The translations under genes and the position numbers were made by a program. Of a stretch of DNA of 64,000 bases, positions 11,160 through 20,829 are shown piece after piece. Under the pieces are notes generated by a model, which searched no databases, was not told the origin of the DNA, and was given only the letters and a program-made list of their open reading frames with translations. The stretch comes from Dipteris shenzhenensis. Its lineage: Eukaryota; Polypodiophyta; Polypodiopsida; Gleicheniales. The stretch is taken from assembly GCA_047967505.1 (NCBI GenBank), contig CM106541.1, one strand, 5' to 3'. Position 1 is the first letter of the stretch, and each line of letters opens with the position of its first letter.

Positions 11160-11275
11160 AAGTGCGCGCACTTTTTTGGGTGAAAAAGCATACACCCACT
11201 TTTTGGCCTGCCTTAGAAGGATTAAGTGAAGGAACGTGTTGCGTAGAAGCGAAATTGGGCTTTTTCTAAATTATC
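11160..11275 (+). mobile_element. Putative Helentron 3' terminus, copy A
   Basis: CACTTTTTTGGGTGA, then CACCCACTTTTTGGCCTGCC, TTAG and TAAGTGAAGGAA are shared in the same order with 25688-25812, where they follow a second endonuclease relic at a similar relative position. Finding the same tail after two copies of the same gene is the evidence that it is an element end. The exact last base cannot be fixed without more copies. Confidence 0.55.
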
Positions 11276-11604
11276 TTTTGTTCTTTATTAGGTCATTTTT
11301 CAATTGGCTTATGGCTCACTCACGTTGATGCGTGGTAATGCTTTGTTCATTCTTGGCCATCGGCCATGCTATTGGGCGGTTCTTGCATCGCTACACGCAT
11401 CATTCCACAAATTTTGATGCCTTCTCATGCACATCTTTGTTCTTGTTGGTATTCTAAGTATCGATATCCTCGCACTGTCCACACCCTGCATCTCCATACA
11501 ACTCTTAGGGCAAGTTGACCTATTCATTTCTGTTCTAAACTGAACGGATGAGCACCGCATTCCATCGACCTTCTCTATCATTGGCTGCAAAGAAGCTTGA
11601 GCAT

Positions 11605-12090
11605 GTAAATGTATGACGTTGATGAAGATTTGTGCCGCGAGTTTCGTTGCCCCTAGTGTTTTGAGGAATTCGACATTTCAACCCTTTGCTCTCATGTTGA
11701 GGAAGAACACCCCTTCAAATCCAAGGGCATGGTGAGTATAATCTAAAAGATCATGTTTAATGGTTGTCTTCTTGAATTCATTAGAATTGGGGTCTTAAAT
11801 GTGTAGTTTTTGCGTTTAGCCTGTCGTTCATGGTTTGTATCAAGACATGTGTACCTAAGATATTGCATGTATACATATCAATGTTATCGTTTTGGAAATC
11901 CCCAAATGCGAAACTCTTAAGGGCATACTGCATCAGGAAGATCTCTTTTTCTTTTGCCACGTTGAGCATACATAACTTTATTTTAAGGCGCGTGCAGGTT
12001 TGCCCAGTTTGTGCTTCAAAGATGGTGAAGGACATCCTTGGTCATATTAGGTTTGAACACGGGACATCCTTGGTCATATTAGGTTTCAAC
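11605..12090 (+). pseudogene. Di19-family zinc-finger gene fragment with intron
   Basis: Di19 (drought-induced 19) proteins are plant nuclear regulators with two unusual Cys2/His2 fingers. Exon A (11605-11731) reads DEDLCREFRCP, a stop, then CFEEFDISTLCSHVEEEHPF, which is the first finger and spacer. A GT-AG intron (GTGAGT at 11732, GTGCAG ending 11997) joins in phase 0 to exon B, which reads VCPVCASKMVKDILGHIRF and EHGTSL, the second finger. After that the homology ends in a 30-bp tandem duplication (CATCCTTGGTCATATTAGGT twice, about 12030-12090). The N-terminal exon and the C-terminal half are missing and finger 1 carries a TAG. The fragment lies between two Helentron copies, so gene capture is an attractive but unproven explanation. 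Confidence 0.75.
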
Positions 12091-12255
12091 ACGGCCATCT
12101 CTTTTGGATATCCATCAATACTTTGTCTAATATGTTTAACATTGTATACTACTAGTGACTCTATATCAAATTTACACATTGACGCTGTATGGTTTTAGTG
12201 AATTTTAGATTTCATGTGCATTTTTCTTTCATCGACTTACCATTCTTTTGTTAAG

Positions 12256-12940
12256 CTATGTCGGTCTATGCAATGGCTCTTCATTATTTGACACAATTGT
12301 GTTCGTCATTGTGAAAGTGGATTTGGATGGGCTACCGACAAACCAAATTATCGTGGCAGATGGACCAAATCCTGAGGACCGTGCAACGGTACACACTCAC
12401 TACACCATAGCCTACCCCTTTGTGAATTGGGGTTTGTGCCCATTGCATGACTCGTTCTATGCACGTTGCAATTATCATTTGTAGCAGACAGGAGGCAAAC
12501 ACTTGCCTAGCTTGTGGAGGAGTTTGTGGATGAGGGGATTGTGATGTATGTGGCCAAAAACATTTCGTACATGCAGGCACGTCACGCATTGGGAGTTTTA
12601 AACTTCACGATTCTCGGAGCAGTTCCATAAGGCAGCCTACGTACGAGTTTGGAAGATGCATTTGACCAGCAAGTCTCACAATTAGGATACAGTAAGAAGG
12701 TATAAAATTTGCATATAACCTTACTGCAAAGCTATTTCGCTCAAACTGGTAGTAATTAGCTTGTTGGTCTTTTGCATAGGTTGCTGGTGTCTTGCATTTT
12801 GTCAACTTGAATAATCCATTGATCGAATACCATTTCAACACTTGCGGGGGACCTCGTGTAAGCTGGGACCTTGCAAGGCCATACTGCTACAGCTGTGACA
12901 GTGTCCAAACAGTTGTGCAGGTGCCTAATTTGAAAGGTTG
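12256..12940 (+). pseudogene. Unidentified multi-exon gene fragment
   Basis: I do not recognise the family. The first readable block (12256-12481) contains VDLDGLPTNQIIVADGPNPE and AYPFVNWGLCPLHDSF. After a stop and a frame change it continues as EFVDEGIVMYVAKNISYMQA, RHALGVLNFTILGAVP, a stop, then DAFDQQVSQLGYSKK up to 12699. A GT-AG pair (12700 to 12779) then joins in phase 0 to VAGVLHFVNLNNPLIEYHFN and TCGGPRVSWDLARPY, ending near AAAG/GTTGAG at 12938. Long sensible peptide plus intron-like joints argue for a real gene origin. It lies just downstream of the Di19 fragment, in the same orientation. Confidence 0.5.
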
Positions 12941-13689
12941 AGTCAACTTGTGCAATGGGAACCAAGTCACGCTACAACTTCAAGGCACCCATGTGGACGA
13001 GGTCCTCAACCTCCGCTGTCCATTTCTAGAATTTCATCATCGGAGCGTTGTTGCAACAAGGTCAATGTTACTTGACAAAAAGAGTTTATAGTTAACAACT
13101 TCGGATTCGTTACAAACTTTGTAAAGGATACATAGTTAGGTTGCACTACATGGTTTGGTTTTCCTTGTACATACACAAGTTTTGTTTGTTTCCATGTTTC
13201 CTTCGCCTTTGATTTTTGCTTGCCCTTGTTCATAACCTCTTCTAGAGGCCAGCAATGACTGCTCTATGTACAAACCTCTACCTCCTTTAATAAAAAAAAG
13301 AAAATCTTATACAGGAAGCAAAAAAAGGCATAGTCGACTCGTTGCATGCAAGAAATTAATAGTTACTAATGGATTTAAACATTGATCTTGGGCCTATGAA
13401 CATTGATTGGAACCTAGAGTTCCTAGCATAGAACCCATAAAGCACTGACACATTTGGCTGCCTACATAGCTTCTATCCTACTAGTTATTACGTGTTAATT
13501 GCTAGAGTAGTGCAAGAAAGTTTTTTTAGGAAAACTTGTGGGGGGATCATAGGTCATTGTGGCTCCCAGTTCAATTTTGAGACCGAAGGTACAAAAACAA
13601 GCTTTGCCTCTTACTACTTAGAACTGCACGGGTGCCTCATCAAATTGCACGAGGAAACTGCATGGTGTTTTACTCTCTTCACCTACGAT
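12941..13689. other. No supportable gene
   Basis: No family motif is visible on either strand. The ORF at 13006-13233 (-) is Lys/Gln-rich without known features. An ORF on + starts at 13492 but its first 65 codons are not recognisable; only its end joins the helicase region. Confidence 0.5.
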
Positions 13690-15495
13690 GGATTGTTGCT
13701 AGGTCACCAGTACAAACTGCGAGAAGAAGAACTTGAAGAGACTCTGCCTTGCTACATTTGCGAGCCAATACACAATAAACAAAGGAATAGCAAAAAAAAG
13801 AAAGCATGAAAAAATAATAAAATTTAACAACTATAATGAATCAAAAGATCCAGAAAACCACTACAGAGAACAATGCTTGCTATACCTCCCATTCAATCAG
13901 TTTGAGCACACGACAAGTGAGCATTTCAAAACTTGGAAAGACATCTACGACAAAAGCTAGTACACAATCGAAAACAACAAACACATGTTCCAACAAATGT
14001 TGGCCCAGACCATAATATCCGACACCAATAACAATAGTAAAAAACATCTTCGACACTTGGGCGGCCAAGAGCATCGTCTGAAGAATTTGACCTCGCAAAT
14101 GAGCCCATCATACAGTGAACAAAAAGGCCCTCTAATCACCCGTAGCAACTCCAGCAATAGAATTTAACCAATGAAACATACTACGCTATGATTTAAAAAA
14201 ATGAACAACGACTGACGACATATATTGGACGACATTTTGCTTTAAAAATGGATGTAGCCCAAGCACTCAATCCACCTATTCATATTCGAAATCGCAGGAC
14301 TAGGGAAAACTTTTGCCGTGTCTATCATTGTAGAGGCCCTGCAGTGCTCTTACTCGCACAACACATTAGCCATCGAGCTCTCAAGGTTGTTACTACTAGC
14401 ATACACTGGGAAGGCTACACGAGCAATCGATAGGAACACTCTGCATGTAGCTCTACACTTACCATTGGTGTTGTCCACGTACACAAGCCTCTCAGCCACC
14501 AAAAAGCTACAAACCCTCTCGGCACAATACAAAAACATAGAACTACTACTCATTGACGAAATCTCGCTTGTTGGGCTAAATACAATACTCGCCAGTAGAT
14601 ATGCATATGCGTGAGATTAAACACAACCACACCGAACCTTTTGGTGGGGTAGATATTTTGATATGTGGAGACTTGTGCCAAGCAAGCCCAGTGAAAGACT
14701 ATTGGTTTTTTTTTTTTTGGGGCAAAAAAAAGTAGTTGTTTCTTATATTATGTCTCAAGAGACTAATAAGAGGGCTAGAAAGGAAGGCAAATGGGTTGTC
14801 TACCGAGATGGCAAGGCATTGATCAAAGACTTCAAAGAAAAACCAATAGACCCTCAATCTATAACTGATGTATGATCTTCATTTGCTCTCCCTTTTTCTA
14901 TTTTGGTTTCTCAGATGTACTGGTGGAACCAGTTGTAATTGGAAAAGATTCTTGGGTTTTTGCAAACTACTCAAACACAACATCAATGTTAGGTTCCTTT
15001 TGGCAAACACATGTTCAATACTACAAACTAACAAAACCCATGCACCAAGAAAACGCCCAGTTTCTACAAATCCTAAACAAGATCCACACAAGCTCACAAT
15101 CGGACGATGACATTTAAATACTCAATGATATCACCTAAGAAACTCTACAAATAAAGAAAACATACCTCATTTGTTTTCCCAAATAGCAAGAAAGACATTC
15201 ATAACAAGTATGTGTTCAATACACTTGAAGGTGAACCACAGGTACTCAATGTAATCAATGCTAGACACGAAAATTGCAGCCACTCCCCAAAGATCACAAA
15301 GAAACTTGTGGGCTTCATCAACAACTACAACTCAAATTGGGAATGATTGTTGAAGTTTGTTTAGGAAACCTAGATATCGAGGATGGTATCATGAACAGGG
15401 CCGATGGCGTGTTCAGAGGGAAAAGCTTCATCGAGAAATCTTACATTGTTTGGGTGGAATTCAATGTCCCTAGAGCAGAAACACACTCGTTATGA
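13690..15495 (+). pseudogene. Helentron PIF1-type helicase relic, N-terminal and central part (copy B)
   Basis: Helitron-group elements encode a PIF1-like SF1B helicase that unwinds DNA during rolling-circle transposition. Readable pieces in order are: KIIKFNNYNESKDPENHYRE with QCLLYLPF (13816-13900, the segment that precedes the helicase), then EIAGLGKTFAVSIIVEALQC (Walker A, 14286-14345) and AYTGKATRAIDRNTLH. Next come LLLIDEISLVG (Walker B, 14546-14578), GGVDILICGDLCQASPV (motif III, 14643-14693), QYYKLTKPMHQENAQFLQIL (15019-15078) and LGMIVEVCLGNLDIEDGIMN (from about 15337). At least four frame changes and several stops separate them. The gene is then cut at 15489 by the hAT insertion. 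The relaxase (Rep) domain expected upstream was not found. Confidence 0.85.
14695..14910 (+). other. Extra segment inside the helicase, bounded by repeated motif
   Basis: The helicase reads SPVKDYWFF at about 14688-14713 and then again EPVVIGKDSWVFA at about 14922-14960. Both look like the same post-motif-III segment (PV..D.W.F). Between them lies about 210 bp holding a T/G homopolymer run and a 60-codon open stretch (MSQETNKRARKEGKWVVYRD...) with no family match. This looks like a partial duplication or a small insertion within the helicase. Confidence 0.45.
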
Positions 15496-15496
15496 G
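15489..15496 (+). other. 8-bp target-site duplication of the hAT element, left copy
   Basis: GTTATGAG immediately precedes the CTAAGTTGCA end of the transposon and recurs exactly at 24588-24595. Eight base pairs is the duplication length characteristic of hAT transposases. Confidence 0.88.
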
Positions 15497-15589
15497 CTAA
15501 GTTGCATTAATTTGGGCTTTTTTTTTAAATTCAAAAAAACGCTCAAATATGCATTTTTTATGATTTAAAACGTTTCAAACATTTTTTGC

Positions 15590-15700
15590 TATTTTATTCG
15601 TACAGATAACTTATTCGTATGAAGAACGTGCTATTCGTACGAATAAACGTAGTATAAACATGCAGCCACTACCATTTTTGGTATTCGTATGAATACATCC
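15590..15700. repeat. Left subterminal repeat cluster of the hAT element
   Basis: TATTCGTAC, TTATTCGTATGAA, TATTCGTACGAATAA and TATTCGTATGAATAC occur within about 90 bp. The same words occur near the right end (24385-24455). Clustered subterminal motifs in both orientations are typical transposase-binding sites in hAT elements; binding here is inferred. Confidence 0.7.
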
Positions 15701-15884
15701 ACGTGTCTTCTGTGCCACCTCAACCACTTGCTTGCCAGCCCTACTACCTCCTGCTTGCTTACCTGCTACCTCTTGCTTGCTTGCGATACCTACCAGCTCT
15801 CTTCATAAGTACCTTATTGCACCCTTGTTTGTGTTGTAGTATTTCGTTTGTAATTAATGTTTATTTTGTTTTGTTTTGTTTTGT

Positions 15885-16595
15885 TTAGGACTTGCACTCA
15901 TCTCTCTTAGGAGAGTTGTGTGCTGCATTCTTTTTAAATTATTTAATATTTGTTTTGTATTGTAGTTTAGTGTGTAGACAGGCTCACACGCACTCATTTC
16001 TCTTGCGAGAGTTGTGTGCTGTAGTCTGTTTTTGTCATGTGTTGTAGTTTCAATTTTAATATAAATGATTGTTTTTTACATGAGGCTGGCACTTATCTCT
16101 CTTAAGAAAGTTGTGTGTCGCAGTCTCAGTTTGTATAAAAACGTTTGTTTGTAGGAAATCTTGGGCTAGCACTCATCTCTCCTAAGAGAGTTGTGTGTTG
16201 TAGTGCAAGCTTAGCGATGTTTTCATAGATGCTTATTCTGGCACTCATCTCTCCCTTGAGAGTTGTGTGTTGTAGTCTAAGTTTAGAGATGTTTTCAAGC
16301 ACACTTAGTCTGGCACTCAATTGTCCCTTGATAGTTGTGAGTTGCAATCTAAGTTAGATATCATGCAATGTGCTCTTAGACACTTAGTCTAGAACTCAAG
16401 TATCCTTTGATAGTTGTGTGTTGTAGTCTAAGTTAGATATCATGCGATGTGCTCTTAGACACTTAGTCTGGCACTCAACTGTCCCTGATAGTTGTGTGTT
16501 GTAGTCTAAGTTAGATATCATGTGGTGTGCTCTTAGACACTTAGTCTGGCACTCAACTATCCCTTGATAGCTGTGTGTTGCAGTTGAAGCCTAGT
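15885..16595. repeat. Tandem array inside the hAT element, unit about 70-85 bp, nine copies
   Basis: Each unit carries GGCACTCATCTCTC (or a close variant), then GAGAGTTGTGTGTTGTAGTC, with spacers that settle to AAGTTAGATATCATGCRATG and GCTCTTAGACACTTAGTC in the later units. Starts are near 15889, 15985, 16086, 16168, 16241, 16311, 16391, 16469 and 16547. The right-hand units are the most alike, which suggests recent spread from that end. CTCTC..GAGAG within each unit can form a small hairpin. Confidence 0.85.
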
Positions 16596-16809
16596 GTTAG
16601 ATGGTGAAGTCCATGGTTAAGGTTATACCTAGGTCATTTTTTGTGCAGGTTACACGCTTATTTTTTGTGTTTTGATTTTCTGTAGTCTGTTACATGATGT
16701 GAGCTTGAGTTGAGAGGTTATACGTAGATAATTTTTTAGACTGCTTGCATTGTTAATTGTTATGGCTTAATGAGTTTCTTATTGCACCTGGCACTGAATT
16801 CTTTTTTGA

Positions 16810-18470
16810 ATTCTATGCTTCAGCTTACTGCATATGAGATGGCTCATGAAGGTGAGAAGAGGAAGTTTCAGCAACTTGATCTCACTAAGATTCAGAGGAA
16901 GGTGCTAAAAAACAAGAATGTACACTTCTTAATGAATGTCGATTAGGACATCATTGAGACAGCTTTCCAAAATGGTGAAAGCGATGTACAGAATTTGGTG
17001 AGGACAATGGCAGAGCATGGAGGGAGGACCTTGCGTGACCGATTTCTAGATGTATTTATAGTAGAGTCTATAGATCAGTATTTGCACCACTTCGCATTGG
17101 AGGGTTGACGATGCCTCGGTCAAATAGATCGAGACATAAACTCCTATGACACAAAGTGGGAGGGTCTTGCTATAGGTGCCAGGGTCACGTACATCAAGAA
17201 TGCGTGGTGAGGTTTCAAAGGCAAAGGAGTTGCCTCGACCTCCCTTCCATCAATGCACCAACGTCCCCAAGCACAACCACAACCACAAGCACCAATGCAC
17301 CCATGCCCCCAGTCACATGCTGCATTGCACCCATTGCAGCCATAAGCACCACTGCAACCATGCCACATATATGCACCAGTGCATCGACCACAGCATGTCT
17401 TTCTCCGTATCCCTTTTCCCCAAGTTCTTCCATACCCAGAAGCAGTTCCTCCTCCCAGTCCACATCTCCCACCACATGCACGGCCACATTTCGCCACATC
17501 TTTTGCTTCTTCATTTGTGTCTCCTACTGCACATGCAAACCAGTTTCCATCTCCCGCTTACTCACCTGCACCAAGAATGCACAATCTACCTACACAAGCA
17601 GATAGATTCCCATCTCCTTCATTCTCTCCTGCACAAGCACTACTCGCATCACATGGCTTGCATGATCGTGCACCAATGGCAAGACCCATGTGGCCCATAC
17701 TGCCTCAGTGATGAGACATTTGATTCACGCCTAGTACGACTGTGGGCACAAGCACACGCGGAATAGTCAACATGTGCAATCTTCTTGTCATTCCATTTGA
17801 TCTGCACAAGATTTATGCATGTAAGGTGCTAAGGCTTTCTGCGCCCACTGATGCATTGAAGGCCAGAGCCTTGGAAGAAGCCACATGCTTGGGCGATGTC
17901 GTACATTCGGGCATCATCCGAGCTATAGGTCTAGGCCATGATGATAATCCAATGATACTATTTTCGTTCTAGAATGGAAATCATATGGAAAGATTGCTAA
18001 CCTACCTTGGACATGTCGGAAAGCGACCATCTCCAGTGTTTCACAAAGATGATGTAGAAATGCCTGCTAGAGCTCCACAGGTCTGTCAGCATATATTTGA
18101 TATTTTAAGTGCACTAGTTCGTACTATTCATTACATGCACCAACACAATGTCCTGCATAATGATTTGCACTTCTCGGAGTCATCCGAGGAAGTGTGTCTG
18201 GGCATTTGTGATTGGGGAATGATGACTCCATGCAGCACTAGGAAGCACTATCCAGCATTACCCAGTGACAGCCCCAACATTGTGTGGAGTTCCATTGCTA
18301 GGATTCACCACTTGCTCCAAAGTGCCTCTGCACTAATCCCCCACCTTTCGACGTTGCACAAGATGTGTACGCTATGTCTAATCACATCTTGAAGATCTTA
18401 TACATTTGTGCACCAAGTATTGGATTCGCAGAAGGTTTAATCGAGCGTTTATGATGATTTGCGGTTCAAG
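16810..18470 (+). pseudogene. Protein-kinase-like gene relic carried inside the hAT element
   Basis: Four readable parts follow one another on +. First is a Lys-rich start MAHEGEKRKFQQLDLTKIQR (16840 on). Second is a His/Pro/Ser-rich linker (about 17230-17710). Third is a kinase domain (17742-18392), with YACKVLRL as the beta-3 lysine, EEATCLGDVVHSGIIRAIGL as the helix-C/beta-4 region, VLHNDLH in place of HRDLK, and ICDWGM in place of DFG. Last is a tail with ILKILYICAPSIGFAEGLIE (about 18390-18450). Stops occur at 16946, 17107 and 17971, and several frame changes are needed. HRD to HND and DFG to DWG would make catalysis doubtful even if expressed. Which kinase family it came from is not clear. 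It could be a captured host gene or a normal passenger of this transposon lineage. Confidence 0.6.
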
Positions 18471-18699
18471 GAAAGTCAGCACAATTGAATAGACGTCCAA
18501 GCACTGCTGACTTTTGTGGGGGTTTTGACATTGCTCCTAGATGTGGCATACAACTCAATCCAAACCAACGACTTATACTAGCAAATGACTGAGTCTTCCT
18601 TGGACAATTTGTAATATGAGTGACCGATCATGAATACTTGTAACATTGATATTTTTGTATATCATCCAAGTTTGGATCCACTCCATCATTCAAGTTTGT

Positions 18700-18880
18700 A
18701 TATTTACAATGAGATGATAATTGATGCGATAATTAATGTTTAAATATTATTTGTATAAGTGAATGATACGATAAAAATGATGGTCCAATTTTAAAATATG
18801 ATAAATGATGCGACAATAAATGTTTAAATATTGTTTGTATAAGTGAATGATGCAATAAGTATCCATTTGAATTTAATTGT
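18700..18880. repeat. AT-rich two-copy tandem repeat, about 90 bp
   Basis: GATGCGATAATTAATGTTTA and GATGCGACAATAAATGTTTA each start a unit that continues AATATTRTTTGTATAAGTGA ATGATRC. Copies lie at about 18722-18772 and 18808-18858. Confidence 0.75.
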
Positions 18881-18936
18881 TTAATATTGTTTATGGTTAT
18901 AAATTAATTCTATCTTGTTGTCATTTTTTAGGTTAA

Positions 18937-19690
18937 GTATGAGTATGGAGGGAGAGAACGTTCTCCCACAAGATCCTCCCCAACCATAGTAATCTCCAAT
19001 TCAAGAGGGTCCACAAGTCGCTTTTGTGCCTCAAGAGATTGATTTAGTAGACTAGCTAAATCACGCCGAGGCTCAAGCTATCTTACAAGAAAGAGAGATG
19101 CTAGGCAGAGAGGGGCTAGGTATTTTCACCACTGGTCCAGTGGATGACGACACCATGCAAGATGACCCACTCTCTCTTTGGCAAGTACAGAGGCTATGTC
19201 CATCTAAGTTCATAAAGAAACACCTTGTTTATTTGTTTTGAAAATGCTAGGAATAAATATGCACGGCCCAAGTTGTCAGACTTGTGGCACAAAACCCTTG
19301 CGCACATCCTTCTCCAGCAATTCATAGAGATGGAAGGGAGCATCCCCAACAACCAGCAAATACCCATGTTTTTCATTCAGCAAGTGTATGTCTATGATGT
19401 CTTGCATGGACGTGTGGATTGGAATGACAAGCATCACTTGTTAGGAATAGGAAAGGGACATCCTTCAGAGTGCAAGCGAGCAAGAATAGAGAACAGAGAG
19501 CCCGTGTCTTAGAGGCCTCGCGTGCTAACTCCCCATGCACACATTGATCTTGTTGACTTGGCAACATCTGCCATACCTCTCTGTCAACAAGGTGTTACTG
19601 CCGATGAGGTACAAGATCATCTTGCATCACAAGCCAAAGAGATCGAGGACTTGCAAGCACGCGTACACATTGGAGACTGAGCTTGCACGC
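18937..19690 (+). pseudogene. Unidentified ORF relic inside the hAT element
   Basis: I do not recognise it. After a Met-start MSMEGENVLPQDPPQP there is a stop, an acidic/Gln-rich stretch with ILQEREMLGREGLG, and SLWQVQRLCPSKFIKKHLVY. A frame change then leads to a longer ORF (19225-19512) with YARPKLSDLWHKTLAHILLQ and QQVYVYDVLHGRVDWNDKHH. The tail AKEIEDLQARV could be a short coiled coil. It follows the kinase-like relic on the same strand, so both may be passengers of the transposon. Confidence 0.4.
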
Positions 19691-20379
19691 TACAGACATA
19701 CTTTAATTATGTAAACTTTATACATAACTTTGTAATACTCTTCTTTGAATATAATGATCTGGGTTAAGTGCATAATGTGGATTGATTATGGTGAACATTT
19801 ATTTCCTTGTACAATCTTTATCATTCTTCAATTTCTTGTGCAATGATAGTTCAAATTTATTTTGTAGTATCTCCTCCAATGGCATCAATGGTGAGATATT
19901 AGACTAAACATTAATAACTTTTCATTTGTCAATCCAATACCAAACTCTACCAAATCTAAGATAAACTTATCCCTCCATCCATCTTGACTAGTACCTTGCA
20001 ATCCTACAAGCTCTTCAAAATTAATGCTTTTGTACCTTTTGTGAAGCTGTACTCAATGAAAAGAGAGGGGTTGATAGAAATGGTCATTTCCATGAACCCA
20101 TGGAAACCACCATTCTACCTCTATGTTTTCATATAGTAGAGTTTTGCAAAAAAATATAAAAGCATTAACTTTGAAAAGCTCCATTGGTTAGGAGACACTA
20201 CTAAAAAAGGATGAAAGATGACGCTTAGGATGCTGATAGTTATTAGAGGAGATACTATGAATGAAAAGTTATTAATATTTGGTCAAAATATCCCACCATT
20301 AATGTTCTTAAAGGAGATACAAGAAAACAATTTTGAACTTTAATGTTAATGCTGACACTGTCAGCACAACCTTGAGTTG

Positions 20380-20640
20380 ATGTGAATTAAGTGAACTAAG
20401 TGGAGCTATGTGGTTTAAGTGCATAATGTGGAATCATGTAGCTTGATCTGGATTAAGTGGTATAAGTGAATGACCTCGTTTATGTGATATAAGTGAAGGA
20501 AGTGGTTTAAGTGGTATAAACAGATTAGGTGGACAGGGTGGTTTAAGTGATTCAAGTGGACTACATGGTTCAAGTAAACTAAGTGGTATTAGTGATTTAA
20601 GTGGTTTCAGTGGATTAGCTGGACTTGTAAAGTTAATGCA
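20380..20640. repeat. Short-unit repeat of AAGTGGT/TTAAGTG
   Basis: The words AAGTGGTTTAAGTGG, AAGTGGTATAAGTG and CAAGTGGACT recur roughly every 10-20 bp through this stretch, with drift. It lies between the ORF relic and the transposase 3' end. Confidence 0.75.
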
Positions 20641-20829
20641 GAAATGTTGAAATATATTGATGTGAATTAGTGCACATGATAGCTAGATCAATCCTTGCGA
20701 CTTGAAAATATAATCTTTGATTGTGCATATTCGATTATTCTTTCCTTTTTTTCGATGTTGCCTTGAAAGTATTTGCAAGTCATAAGGTTGGCTCTAGCTA
20801 TTATGTATACCAAATCATCCACAATCTCA

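Noticed and set aside
12000-13000. Possible endogenous virus capsid for the unidentified fragment
   Set aside because: No diagnostic viral motif could be recognised, and intron-like joints favour a cellular gene; left as unidentified.
17144-17766. Several overlapping ORFs (Cys/Gly-rich on -, Ser/Thr- and His-rich on +)
   Set aside because: Shadows of the repetitive Pro/His/Ser linker of the kinase-like relic; only the Pro-rich + frame joins sensible neighbours.
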